Source: Uliginosibacterium sp. (GTDB taxonomy: Bacteria > Pseudomonadota > Gammaproteobacteria > Burkholderiales > Rhodocyclaceae). Taken from it: 64,000 bases of DNA. Below are positions 1 to 8,332 of this stretch, one piece after another. A program made the translations under genes and the position numbers. Location of the stretch: positions 483,938 through 547,937 of the forward strand of contig JADKDZ010000002.1 in the NCBI GenBank assembly GCA_016718265.1, in the 5' to 3' direction. Every line of letters begins with the position of its first letter. Positions within the stretch are counted from its first letter, which is position 1. Under the pieces are notes generated by a model, which was given only the letters and a program-made list of their open reading frames with translations, ran no database searches and was not told the DNA's origin.

Positions 1-31
1 GCATGGCATGCGCCAAGCGATGGCTGCTGGC

Positions 32-75
32 GCTGCCGAGAGCGTCCTGAGGGGGCGATTCGGGCTCTCGGCAGC
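32..75. repeat. 12-bp perfect hairpin at the origin end of the IS91 element
   Basis: GCTGCCGAGAGC at 32-43 is the exact reverse complement of GCTCTCGGCAGC at 64-75, with 20 bases between. A second shorter dyad follows (GCCCCG 82-87, CGGGGC 95-100). It lies about 120 bp downstream of the transposase stop. That is where IS91-type elements carry the hairpin used in rolling-circle replication, so assignment as oriIS is inferred from position. Confidence 0.5.
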
Positions 76-193
76 GGTTTTGCCCCGATGTCACCGGGGC
101 TGCAGGGGTAACGTGCGCGCTGGGTGTGAGCGCCAGCCTGCCCGGTGAGAGCATGTGTGCTGGACTTGCGAGCTTTGAAGTGCAGTGGCTTTA

Positions 194-1356
194 TCATGGC
201 GGCCCCCGCGTGAGCGGCAGCGATGCCGGCCGGCTCGGCGGCAGAGGCGTCAAGCGCAGGCCGACGTGGCCGCAGCACGGACAGCGCTGAAGATCGAGGT
301 GTGCGACACGCTGCATGAACTGCGCCACGCTCTCGACGATGGCCGGATCGGGCTCGGTTGCTGCAAGGCGGCGCGGGCCTGTGCCAGGCGTTTGTTCTTG
401 TGCGCAGGTGCTAGCAGGCCGTAATGTCGGATGCGCTTGAAACCCGGTGGCAACACATGCAGCAGGAAACGGCGGATGAACTCGCTGCCTTCGAGCCGGA
501 TGGTTCGCCGTTTGCCCTCGCCTGCCTGGTGGGCACGCACCCGGAAGGAAACCTCGTGGGCGTCGAGGCCGACAATGCGTTCGTTAGAGATGGCGACCCG
601 GTGGGTGTAGCGCCCCAGATACGCCAGCACTTGTTCAGGCCCGCCCAGGGGTTGCTTGGCATACACCACCCAGTCATGAGCATGGAGTTGCGCGCGCAGC
701 ACCTGCCACTGCGGGTGTGTCATGGCGGGCAAGGCCCCTTGGTTGTGATGCTGCTGCAAGGCGGTGATGAACTTGCCCCGGAACACGCGCGAGAGGGCTT
801 TGACCGGGAAAAGGAAGCCCCGCTTGGGTTCGCGCCAAGTGCCGTCTGCGCGGAGTGCGCCTCCGGCCACGAGTGCATGGACATGGACGTGACGCCCCAG
901 GTCTTGCTTCCAGGTGTGTAGCACGAGCGTGAAGGCCAGGCTGCCGCCCAGATGACGCGGATCGGCCGCGAAGGCGTTCAGTGTCGCGGCGGCCGCGTCG
1001 AACAAGGTCTCAAAGAGCAGGCGTGAGCGTTGCGCGATCAGGCCATTGAGGCTGTGGGGCAGCGTGAAGACCAGGTGGAAGTAGGGTACGGGGAGCAACT
1101 CGCGTCGGCGTTGGGCCAGCCAGGCTTCCTTGGCACGGCTTTGACATTGCGGACAGTGTCGATTGCGGCAGGAGTGATAGACGTGACGCATCCCGCCGCA
1201 GGCCTCGCAGTGCGCCCGGTGTCCGCCCAGTGCGCTTGTGCGGCAAGCCGTGATGGCTCGCCAGACCTTGGCGTGTGTGCTGCTCAGTGCATGCTGATCC
1301 AGATACTGGGGACCTAACTCATTGAGTATCCGGGCCAGACTTGGCCGGGCGCTCAC
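194..1356 (-). CDS. IS91-family transposase (HUH, Y2), frameshifted near the C-terminus
   Basis: This is the rolling-circle transposase of an IS91-type element. The N-terminus has a zinc-finger-like cysteine set (C50, C53, C63, C68, C71). The HUH metal site is at about residues 156-160 (HVHVH), and two tyrosines four residues apart (Y246 and Y250) match the paired catalytic tyrosines of the family. The start is GTG at 1356, directly abutting the TGA of the upstream recombinase, so translation is probably coupled. In the uncorrected frame the protein ends at 250 with an atypical tail. Adding one base at 367-368 restores the family's usual C-terminus, with a CPCC zinc-binding motif, and moves the stop to 194. 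The break is probably a sequencing error. Confidence 0.85.
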
Positions 1357-2202
1357 TCAAGGACGGGAGAGCAACTCCAGCGGTGAAGGGGTGCCGGTCA
1401 GGTGCGCACGCGACAGGTGCAGGTAGCGCATGGTGGTGCTGATGTGCCCGTGGCCGAGCAGGTTCTGGATGGTGTGCAGATCGACTCCGGCTTCAAGCAG
1501 ATGGGTCGCAAAGCTGTGGCGCAGGGTGTGGATGCCGCCAGCGTGCGCAATGCCCGCGGCTTGGCGGGCGGCGTGGTAGATGCGCTGGGCCATGCTCTTG
1601 TCCATCGGCCCGGTTCGGAGCTTGTTGGGGAACAGGTACTCGCGTGGCCGTTCGGCACGCCAGTACAGGCGTAAAGTGTCGAGCAGTTGGGGCGAGAGCA
1701 AGGTGTAGCGGTCTTTGCCGCCCTTGCCCTGGCGTACCTTGAGGCACATGCGATCGGGTGCCGATTCGATATCACTCAGACGCAGCCTGCAAACCTCCAG
1801 CAGACGCAGACCTGCCGCGTAGGTGGTCATCAACAGAGTGCGCGCGCGCAGGTTGGGACTGTGATCAAAGAGGCGTTGAACTTCTTCGCGCGAGAGTACC
1901 TGCGGCAGCCGCTTGGGCGTCTTGGCCATCGGGATCTCGAGGGCAGAATCAGCTTGCCCCAGTACCTTGCCGTAGAAGAAACGCAAGGCGCAGGCCACTT
2001 GATTGACACTGGCGTAGGCCAGTTTGCGATCTTGGATCAGGTGCAGCAGATACGCTTGTACTTCAGAAGTACCAATTTGATCGGGTGAGCGACCGTAGTG
2101 TCTGGCCAAGCCCGATACGCAGGCCAGGTAACTCTCGCGGGTGCGCGCAGACAACCCACGCAGAACCATCGCCTCATCCATCCGTTGCCGCAGTGTGCTC
2201 AT
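1357..2202 (-). CDS. Tyrosine recombinase (XerC/D-like phage integrase) of the IS91 element
   Basis: This 281-residue site-specific recombinase has an N-terminal SAM-like DNA-binding domain (about 1-90) and a C-terminal catalytic domain (about 100-275). The catalytic set is visible: R133 (AGLRLLEV), H225 and R228 (HTLRHSF), H251 (LLGHGH) and nucleophile Y260. I chose the ATG at 2202 because GAGGA lies 7 bases upstream and the XerD-like N-terminus begins there; an in-frame codon at 2295 has less support. The stop abuts the transposase GTG. Its role in the element is not established; resolving cointegrates or assisting integration are possibilities. Confidence 0.85.
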   Translation of the reverse strand: MSTLRQRMDEAMVLRGLSARTRESYLACVSGLARHYGRSPDQIGTSEVQAYLLHLIQDRKLAYASVNQVACALRFFYGKVLGQADSALEIPMAKTPKRLPQVLSREEVQRLFDHSPNLRARTLLMTTYAAGLRLLEVCRLRLSDIESAPDRMCLKVRQGKGGKDRYTLLSPQLLDTLRLYWRAERPREYLFPNKLRTGPMDKSMAQRIYHAARQAAGIAHAGGIHTLRHSFATHLLEAGVDLHTIQNLLGHGHISTTMRYLHLSRAHLTGTPSPLELLSRP

Positions 2203-2326
2203 GATGCAGTCCTCGTCGCATGCCGGGAACATTCCCGGTATCGAGGATCGCGCCAATATCCCGCGCACTCCACTCTGCGGTGCGTGGCGCACCACTACCG
2301 CGTCAGCGGTTTAGTTCAACTTGTTA

Positions 2327-2368
2327 TAGGGAGCAGTTTTGCCGCCTAACATCGGTACGTGCTCCCTA
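2327..2368. repeat. 9-bp inverted repeat near the terminus end of the IS91 element
   Basis: TAGGGAGCA (2327-2335) and TGCTCCCTA (2360-2368) are exact reverse complements. Allowing one bulge, the match extends to GTTA/TAAC at the outer ends. It lies about 125 bp upstream of the recombinase start, where a terIS-like end would fall. The outer GTTA...TAAC order is the reverse of an integron attC site, so I do not call it attC. Confidence 0.4.
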
Positions 2369-2389
2369 ACATGGCGCGGCCGACTAGCT

Positions 2390-2527
2390 AAGATTGGCTT
2401 CCAGAATGGCTTTGCTCGATTCTGCTGTACGTATGACCACCATGAACAGAATCGACAAAAACCTCACTCTACAGATTTCAGTTTTCGAGCACCGAACGGC
2501 TGCTTTGAAGCGCCAAGTCTGACTGTC
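2390..2527. repeat. 138-bp direct repeat, copy 1
   Basis: This 138-bp block is identical, as far as I can read, to 3173-3310. It contains an internal dyad (TCGATTCTG and CAGAATCGA, 22 bases apart) and imperfectly complementary ends (TTGGCTTC near the left, GAAGCGCCAA near the right). Upstream, both copies are also preceded by AACATGGCG; copy 1 has 13 extra bases between that word and the repeat. Minus-strand translation gives the same peptide as the 5' extension of the membrane-protein gene between the copies. No known element was recognised. Confidence 0.85.
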
Positions 2528-2695
2528 CGCTAATGGCGTATTGTGCCATTCGGGCTACCCGAAAGCGGCCAATCTGCGCCGAATGGCATCTTCCAGAATG
2601 CCTGATCGGCAAGTGACGACCCGGAGCGGTCGGTCAGGATTTTGGAAAGCAGATGTCCCTATTGATTGCAGGGTTAGCCGATTTATGGGGCGTGA
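2528..2695. other. Low-GC intergenic stretch between repeat copy 1 and the membrane-protein gene
   Basis: Together with the repeat copy this makes about 490 bp without a convincing gene after the recombinase start. It contains a dyad-like stretch around 2547-2590 (GCCATTCGGGCTACCCGAA and CGAATGGC). No gene or regulatory site was identified. Confidence 0.4.
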
Positions 2696-3115
2696 TCACA
2701 TTGCCCCACCGTTTCTCAGGCGCTCGACGACGGTCTCATCCAAAGTTGAATGTTCTTCTCGATCTGTGGTCGTGTCGTGCTCAAGCTTCTCTGCCTGCAC
2801 TATGAGCGCTCGTTTTTTTATAGGGTCTGTTTCCGCGTTTGCTAATTGCCGTGAGTGCTCTGCGAGAAGTTGAAGAGGGCCTGTGTTTTTTGGTTCCCTT
2901 GAACTGATACGGTGGCGTCTTGCTGCCACCCAAAAGGCAGCTAGGGACAGCAATCCAAACCCGGCGGCGAGACCAAGCTTGCGTTGAGCAAATGCACTAA
3001 CAGAAGAAGCGACAAATACCACCAGCCCGACCATCGCGATGATGCGAAACACTTTGCTGAGAATGGATTCAGCAATGGTTACGGCTCTCTCAGGGATCGA
3101 AGCGTTGCGTGGCAT
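2696..3115 (-). CDS. Small membrane protein of unknown function between the direct repeats
   Basis: From the ATG at 3115 the product is 139 residues. It has two adjacent hydrophobic segments (about residues 22-60) followed by a charged, probably helical cytoplasmic tail. No family was recognised. The reading frame stays open upstream to 3382, and an ATG at 3226 inside repeat copy 2 would add 37 residues; neither start has a strong ribosome site. The gene lies exactly between the 138-bp repeats in a patch of visibly lower GC, which suggests acquired DNA. It is probably a cargo or leftover gene of the mobile region. Confidence 0.4.
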   Translation of the reverse strand: MPRNASIPERAVTIAESILSKVFRIIAMVGLVVFVASSVSAFAQRKLGLAAGFGLLSLAAFWVAARRHRISSREPKNTGPLQLLAEHSRQLANAETDPIKKRALIVQAEKLEHDTTTDREEHSTLDETVVERLRNGGAM

Positions 3116-3172
3116 ATGGCTACTCAATATAGGATGCAGGTTTGCCGGATTACATTCCGCAGAAACATGGCG

Positions 3173-3310
3173 AAGATTGGCTTCCAGAATGGCTTTGCTC
3201 GATTCTGCTGTACGTATGACCACCATGAACAGAATCGACAAAAACCTCACTCTACAGATTTCAGTTTTCGAGCACCGAACGGCTGCTTTGAAGCGCCAAG
3301 TCTGACTGTC
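3173..3310. repeat. 138-bp direct repeat, copy 2
   Basis: This block is identical to 2390-2527 and in the same orientation. The copies are 783 bp apart start to start and bracket the membrane-protein gene. The stretch beyond it to 3501 has no gene I can support. Confidence 0.85.
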
Positions 3311-3501
3311 AGCTCCTGGCCGACTGCAGTCAGCCGACATTTTGCACGGGAGATGGGTCAGTGTGAAGCGTTGCGATTTCACCTGGGGTGGTGCCCAGCG
3401 TCCAGTGATAAAGGCGCCCTGATTGAATCGCTTCAGCTGGGTAGAAGGGAGCTGATATCAGATCTTGCTGGTTCCGTTGGTGCGGGGCTTCTGTTGAGCG
3501 C

Positions 3502-3529
3502 AAAAAAGGCCCTTGTTTTCACAAGGGCC
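3502..3529 (-). terminator. Rho-independent terminator of the PRC-barrel gene
   Basis: GGCCCTTGT (3508-3516) pairs perfectly with ACAAGGGCC (3521-3529) around a 4-base loop. On the minus strand the stem is followed by six T residues (A-run at 3502-3507). It lies about 50 bp past the stop of the 3582-4004 gene. Confidence 0.85.
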
Positions 3530-3581
3530 AGATGCGTGATGAGGCAACACGCAGGAGAGAAGCTCTAGGGGGAGGGGGGGC

Positions 3582-4004
3582 TCAGGACTTTGTGCCGTAG
3601 TACGAATGTATTTCGTTTGCCCACGCTTGATCGGCCATGTTTGGCCATTTGTTCTTGTCAAACCCGGGTGCTTTGCTCAGGCGATCTTTGCTGACATCGA
3701 GCGTGAAGCACTTATTCTTCGTGTCAAGACTCAGGGCGTTCCAGGGAACCGCGAAGAGTTTCTCGCCCATGCTGAGAAAGCCGCCGAAAGCCAGGACGGC
3801 ATAGTCGACTTTTCCGGTGCGCATATCCAGCATGATCTCTTTGATATCACCCAGATTGTCGCCATCCCGGTTGATGACATCGTTGCCGACAAGTGTATCC
3901 GCCCCCATGATGTCCGGCCCGGGGCCGGTACTCGTGTCGGGGCCATTCGGTCCACTGTTGCTTTGCTTGTAAATGCCGTAGGTGTCGCGATCTTCGTAGT
4001 TCAT
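3582..4004 (-). CDS. PRC-barrel domain protein
   Basis: This 140-residue soluble protein has a low-complexity Gly/Pro/Ser/Asn N-terminus (about 14-32) followed by a PRC-barrel (about 34-110). The barrel shows the typical start (GADTLVGNDVINRDGDNLG) and the later VPWNAL segment. PRC-barrels are small beta folds known from photosynthetic reaction centres, RimM and many stress-related bacterial proteins; the exact role is unknown. It lies just downstream of a CsbD-like gene on the same strand (24-bp gap), so the two probably share a transcript. Its own terminator follows. Confidence 0.85.
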   Translation of the reverse strand: MNYEDRDTYGIYKQSNSGPNGPDTSTGPGPDIMGADTLVGNDVINRDGDNLGDIKEIMLDMRTGKVDYAVLAFGGFLSMGEKLFAVPWNALSLDTKNKCFTLDVSKDRLSKAPGFDKNKWPNMADQAWANEIHSYYGTKS

Positions 4005-4027
4005 GTTCGGCCTCTCTGTATTGGGGT

Positions 4028-4204
4028 CTATTCTGCTTGTTTCAGGGCGTGCTTCAAGTCGCCAGCGATCGCTTGCGCTTTTCCTGCCGCTCGCTGGAAC
4101 TTGCCTTTGTCTTCGAGTTTCTTGTTGCCGACGATTTTGCCAGTGACTTCCTTGATGCTGCCTTCTGCTTCCTTGATGTGACCTTTGACTTGATCTTTGT
4201 TCAC
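4028..4204 (-). CDS. CsbD-family stress protein
   Basis: This 58-residue protein is very rich in Lys, Glu and Gly and matches the CsbD family: MNKDQVKGHIKEAEGSIKE near the start, then a TGKIVGN segment. I chose the GTG at 4204 because AGGAG lies about 8 bases upstream and the family sequence begins there. CsbD-like proteins are abundant stress proteins, sigma-B controlled in Bacillus, with unknown biochemistry. A second member occurs at 11283-11480. Confidence 0.88.
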   Translation of the reverse strand: MNKDQVKGHIKEAEGSIKEVTGKIVGNKKLEDKGKFQRAAGKAQAIAGDLKHALKQAE

Positions 4205-4387
4205 GATGTACTCCTGGGTGCGTGGATGAATGCCTGCGTGCCGGATTGGCTGGCTGGCCGCGACCGGTGAGTCAAGAATGAACGCGGGATAGCGGCAGGT
4301 CTGTGCGGCAGATAACAGAGATAAGTGAATTCGCATGACTCGCACGCGAGGCACGCCTATGCGCCCGAACCGGCTTCACCATCTTTG

Positions 4388-5107
4388 TTACGTGGCCGGC
4401 GTCGGTGGCAAGAGACGCGCGTACTCAGTCTTTACGACGGCATAGCACTCGCAGGCCCTGCGCTCCAGCCCGGGGCGATCGAGCAGCGTGATGTGACCGC
4501 GGTGGTAGCGAATCAGTCCGGAGGCTTGCAGGTGCCCCGCAGCGTCGGTCACGCCTTCGCGGCGGACACCCAGCATGCTGGCGATCAGCTCCTGCGTCAT
4601 GGCGAGTTCGTTGCTGCGAAGACGATCAAAGCTCAAGAGCAACCATCGGCAAAGCTGCTGCTCCAGCGAATGGTGGCGATTGCAAACCGCTGTTTGTGAC
4701 ATCTGTGTGATCAGTGCCTGGGTGTAGCGCAACAAGAGATGAAGCGCCGGGCCGGCACGGTTGAACTCCTGCAGCATCAGGTGTGCTCTCAGCCGAAAAC
4801 CCGCGCCGCAGCTTTGCACCACGGCACGGCTGGGTGTGGTGTCACCCCCCATGAAGAGCGAGACGCCAACAAGCCCTTCGAACCCTACCAAGGCTATGGC
4901 GGCCGAAGCGCCGTTCTCCAGCATGTATTGCAGCGACACGATGGCACTGGTCGGGAAGTAGACGTGATGCATCTTGCTGCCGGGCTCATGGAGAACGGTC
5001 CCCAGCGGCAAGTCCACCGGCTCCAGTTGCGCCACCCAGCGTGTGCGTTCCGTGTCCGGAAGCGCGGCCAGCAACTGGTTGTCGAGCGGGAAGGGGGGCG
5101 AGCTCAT
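4388..5107 (-). CDS. Crp/Fnr-family transcriptional regulator (paralogue A)
   Basis: This is a 239-residue regulator with an N-terminal cyclic-nucleotide-binding-like domain (about 15-130) and a C-terminal winged helix (about 150-220, around MTQELIASMLGVRREGVT). No FNR-type cysteine cluster is visible, so the signal is unknown. I chose the ATG at 5107 to match the close paralogue at 15900-16609, which begins MSDPKDNQLL where this one has PLDNQLL; an ATG at 5170 is also in frame. It is divergent from the small gene at 5380 and mgtA, with a 9-bp inverted repeat between them. Confidence 0.88.
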   Translation of the reverse strand: MSSPPFPLDNQLLAALPDTERTRWVAQLEPVDLPLGTVLHEPGSKMHHVYFPTSAIVSLQYMLENGASAAIALVGFEGLVGVSLFMGGDTTPSRAVVQSCGAGFRLRAHLMLQEFNRAGPALHLLLRYTQALITQMSQTAVCNRHHSLEQQLCRWLLLSFDRLRSNELAMTQELIASMLGVRREGVTDAAGHLQASGLIRYHRGHITLLDRPGLERRACECYAVVKTEYARLLPPTPAT

Positions 5108-5248
5108 GCATGCTTTCATAGCGTAGTCGCTGTTCAGGCTAGCACCGTGATAGTGCAGGATGCGTATCAAGTGACTATCTGGGCAATCGGATCAATCGGG
5201 CACAACCCCTCATGGGTGCGGTAACGCACAGACCCGGATGCGTCGGTC

Positions 5249-5300
5249 GATTAACCATCCTGGCATAGGTAATTCTGATACTACGCTGGCGTGGTTAATC
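5249..5300. promoter_or_regulatory. Candidate operator: 9-bp inverted repeat upstream of the MgtA operon
   Basis: GATTAACCA (5249-5257) and TGGTTAATC (5292-5300) are exact reverse complements with 34 bp between. They sit in the 272-bp divergent gap between the Crp/Fnr gene and the 5380 gene. That position suits binding by the adjacent regulator, but the arms do not resemble the CRP consensus, and the spacing would need looping or two bound dimers. Confidence 0.35.
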
Positions 5301-5379
5301 TCGTTCCCGACCACGTAGGCGATTGGGTTTGTGAGGCACGCCATGCGCGCCACGTGCCCTTACTTGACAGGAGGTCACC

Positions 5380-5598
5380 ATGAGTCGTTCTGCCAGACGA
5401 AACGCGGCGAGAACGCTACGCGAGATAGCGGCTGCTGAGAGCATTGATTACGGTGACATGCTGCCGGAGTCAGCGCTTGCTCTCGGGGATCCGCATCGAT
5501 TGCTGCACCCAAGAGATCACCCATTCCTCAAAGCCAACCGGCGATGGTTGCAGTGTGCGCAGCCGTTGGTGGCCGTCACCCTCTACCGCCGTGCTTAA
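5380..5598 (+). CDS. Small conserved-looking protein upstream of mgtA, unknown function
   Basis: This is a 72-residue basic soluble protein. The ribosome site is excellent (AGGAGGT, 5 bases before ATG 5380), which argues for real expression. No family was recognised; the N-terminus is Arg/Ala-rich and probably helical. It ends 11 bp before the MgtA-type ATPase start, so the two are almost certainly cotranscribed. It could be a leader-type or partner protein of the transporter, but nothing in the sequence shows that. Confidence 0.6.
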   Translation: MSRSARRNAARTLREIAAAESIDYGDMLPESALALGDPHRLLHPRDHPFLKANRRWLQCAQPLVAVTLYRRA

Positions 5599-5609
5599 GG
5601 CACACAAAG

Positions 5610-8165
5610 ATGCCTGATACGGTGAAGGAGGCCACGGAACCTGCAGCCTCGTTCTGGCGAGTACCTGCTGAGGCACTGCTGACGCAGCTGCACGCAAACC
5701 CTGGCGGCTTGCGCAGCAGTGATGCCGCTGTGCGACTGAAGCGGACGGGCCTCAACCTGATTCATGGTGAGCGGAAAAGCGCTGTCGCACTGCAGTTTCT
5801 GGCCAAGTTCCGCAATCCGCTGGTCATCATTCTGCTGGTCGCCAGCGCACTCTCGGCGCTCACCGGGGATACCACCAGCTTTCTCATCATCACCGCAATC
5901 GTTCTGATCAGCGTCACGCTGGACTTTGTGCAGGAATATCGTGCCGGGCAGGCGGCGGAACGACTGCGAGAGTCCGTTGCAGTGCGCGCAAGCGTGCTGC
6001 GCGACGGGAAGCCCGCTGATATTCCAATCGCCGAGCTGGTGCCCGGCGATGTGGCATTGCTGCGTGCGGGCGACCTGATCCCTTGTGACGGCCGGGTGCT
6101 GGAGGCCAAGGATTTTTTCGTCAATCAGGCGCTGCTGACGGGCGAGCCCTATCCGGTGGAAAAGGCCGCAGCAGAACTACCGGACGAGACCGAAATTCTG
6201 GCCGCGCGCAATACCGTGCTGCTGGGGACATCGGTGATCAGTGGTTCGGCCAAAGTGCTGATGTGCCGCACCGGGCAGGACACGGCCCTGGGCGAGATCG
6301 CCGATACCTTGCTGGCCAAGGCACCGCCCACCGCATTCGAGCAGGGCATCCACCAGTTTGGTGTGCTCATCATGCGGATGACGATCCTGCTGGTGTTGTT
6401 CGTGCTGCTGATCAACGCCTTCTACCATCGCCCCTGGCTTGAATCCTTCCTGTTTGCCATTGCGCTGGCGGTTGGCCTCACGCCGGAGCTGCTGCCGATG
6501 GTGGTCTCCGTGACCTTGTCACGCGGTGCCCTGCGCATGTCTGCCAGCAAGGTGATCGTCAAACGCCTGGGCGCCATCCTGAATCTGGGCAGCATGGATG
6601 TGTTCTGCACGGACAAGACCGGCACCCTGACGGATGCGCACATCAAGCTGGAGCGGCATCTCGATCCGGATGGCCAGGAGAGCGATCGCGTGCTGGAACT
6701 CGCCTACCTGAACAGTTACTTTGAAACAGGCGTAAAGAGTCCGCTCGATGACGCGATTCTGGAACACAAGGAAATTGACGTCAGCGCCTGGCAAAAAATA
6801 GATGAGGTGTCGTTCGACTTCGAGCGGCGCCGGGTCTCGGTGCTGGTTGATAACGGCATCACACGACTGCTCGTGGTCAAGGGCGCGCCTGAGGACATCC
6901 TGCGCCTGTCCGTCAGCTATGGCATCGAAGGTGATGCAGATCAGCGCCCGCTTGATGCGGCAGCCCGCGCCCGCATCAACGCCCAGTTCGAGGCGCTCAG
7001 CAGGGAAGGGTTCCGGGTACTGGGCATCGCGTCGCGCCCGGTCGGCTTGGATCACCCGCACGCGGTGGTGGGTGACGAGGCGGAAATGCACTTTGCAGGC
7101 TTTGCCGCGTTTCTCGACCCCCCGAAAGAAAGCGCCAAGGCAGCACTGGCCGGGCTGGCGGCAGACCGGGTCTCGGTCAAGGTCATTACCGGCGACAATG
7201 AACTCGTTACCCAGCACATTTGCACCGAACTCGGGCTTGCCGTCAGCGGCGTACTGACAGGGGCCGAAATCCAGCAGCTGGATGATTCCGCGCTCGCGAT
7301 CCGCGTCGAGCAGGTGAATCTGTTTTGTCGCGTGGCGCCTGCACAGAAAAACCGGGTCATCCTGGCGCTGAGACGACGTGGGCACGTGGTGGGCTATCTG
7401 GGGGATGGCATCAATGACGCGCCCTCGCTGCATTCAGCCGATGTCGGCATCTCGGTGGCCAGCGCGGTGGACGTAGCCAAAGCTGCGGCAGACATGATCC
7501 TGCTGGAGCAGGATCTGAACGTACTCCATGCCGGCGTACTGGAAGGACGGCGTACGTTCAGCAACATCATGAAATACATCATGATGGGAACCAGCTCAAA
7601 TTTCGGCAATATGTTCAGCATGGCGGGGGCATCGCTGCTCCTCCCTTTCCTGCCGATGCTGCCGGTTCAGATCCTGCTCAACAACCTGCTTTACGATGTG
7701 TCGGAGTTGCCGATTCCGCTGGATCGTGTGGATGAAGATGATCTGAGCCATCCCCGAAAATGGGACATGCGCTATATCCGTAACTTCATGTTGATGATCG
7801 GCCCAGTCAGTTCCGTGTTCGATTTTCTGACATTCTTCGTCATGCTTTCCGTATTTCGTGCCAGCGAGAGCCTGTTCCAGACGGGCTGGTTCATCGAATC
7901 AATGGCGACGCAGGTGCTGGTGATCTTCCTCATCCGCACGCGCAAGAATCCTTTCAAGAGCCGGCCCCACCCTTTGCTGATCGCGTCGTCATTTGCAGCC
8001 GTGGGCCTCGCCGTCCTCCTGCCCTTTACGCCAGCGGGCGACTATCTGGGTTTTGTGGCTCCGCCGCCGCTGTTCTTCGCTGTCCTTTCGGGCATCCTGT
8101 TGTGTTACCTCCTTGCTGCGGAGGGCATGAAACAGTGGTTCTTCCGCCGTTTCGTGCCTGGATGA
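5610..8165 (+). CDS. mgtA: Magnesium-translocating P-type ATPase (P-IIIB, MgtA type)
   Basis: This inner-membrane ATPase of 851 residues imports Mg2+ with ATP hydrolysis. The phosphorylation motif DKTGTLT is at about residue 335, the hinge GDGINDAP at about 597, and a TGEPYPVEK loop is present in the actuator domain. Hydrophobic helices flank the cytoplasmic domains, including LTPELLPMVV before the P-domain. Length and motifs fit the MgtA/MgtB class. I chose the ATG at 5610 because it follows AAGG and starts the family sequence; an earlier frame opening at 5544 overlaps the upstream small gene. The sequence does not show whether Mg2+ or another signal controls it. Confidence 0.88.
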   Translation: MPDTVKEATEPAASFWRVPAEALLTQLHANPGGLRSSDAAVRLKRTGLNLIHGERKSAVALQFLAKFRNPLVIILLVASALSALTGDTTSFLIITAIVLISVTLDFVQEYRAGQAAERLRESVAVRASVLRDGKPADIPIAELVPGDVALLRAGDLIPCDGRVLEAKDFFVNQALLTGEPYPVEKAAAELPDETEILAARNTVLLGTSVISGSAKVLMCRTGQDTALGEIADTLLAKAPPTAFEQGIHQFGVLIMRMTILLVLFVLLINAFYHRPWLESFLFAIALAVGLTPELLPMVVSVTLSRGALRMSASKVIVKRLGAILNLGSMDVFCTDKTGTLTDAHIKLERHLDPDGQESDRVLELAYLNSYFETGVKSPLDDAILEHKEIDVSAWQKIDEVSFDFERRRVSVLVDNGITRLLVVKGAPEDILRLSVSYGIEGDADQRPLDAAARARINAQFEALSREGFRVLGIASRPVGLDHPHAVVGDEAEMHFAGFAAFLDPPKESAKAALAGLAADRVSVKVITGDNELVTQHICTELGLAVSGVLTGAEIQQLDDSALAIRVEQVNLFCRVAPAQKNRVILALRRRGHVVGYLGDGINDAPSLHSADVGISVASAVDVAKAAADMILLEQDLNVLHAGVLEGRRTFSNIMKYIMMGTSSNFGNMFSMAGASLLLPFLPMLPVQILLNNLLYDVSELPIPLDRVDEDDLSHPRKWDMRYIRNFMLMIGPVSSVFDFLTFFVMLSVFRASESLFQTGWFIESMATQVLVIFLIRTRKNPFKSRPHPLLIASSFAAVGLAVLLPFTPAGDYLGFVAPPPLFFAVLSGILLCYLLAAEGMKQWFFRRFVPG

Positions 8166-8332
8166 GTGGCGCCGCGCTGCGCGGACTGTGTTGTAACGCA
8201 CCGATCATGTCCGGGCAATAGAAGAGTCTTGTGGCCTGGCTGCGCGCTGCTCCGTGGCACGCTCGTAGCCCCAATCATCGTTTGACAATCTGGCGCCAGG
8301 GCTTCCTGGCGCACTTGATGCGGGAGGCGCCT

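Larger units (their letters stand above)
1..2368 (-). mobile_element. IS91-family insertion element with accessory tyrosine recombinase
   Basis: The segment holds an HUH transposase (194-1356) and an upstream tyrosine recombinase (1357-2202), both on the minus strand and joined end to end. Some IS91-family elements are known to pair these two genes. A 12-bp hairpin lies beyond the transposase 3' end (32-75), where the rolling-circle origin end is expected. A 9-bp inverted repeat lies beyond the recombinase 5' end (2327-2368), near the expected terminus end. IS91 elements make no target duplication, so the boundaries are not fixed; the left end may lie outside the window. Confidence 0.75.

Noticed and set aside
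424..921. Plus-strand frame of 165 codons over the transposase
   Set aside because: It lies antisense to the HUH transposase and has no family features.
2316..2368. Integron attC site suggested by the GTTA...TAAC inverted repeat
   Set aside because: The core motifs are in the wrong order for attC (RYYYAAC should come first and GTTRRRY last), and no integron integrase is present.
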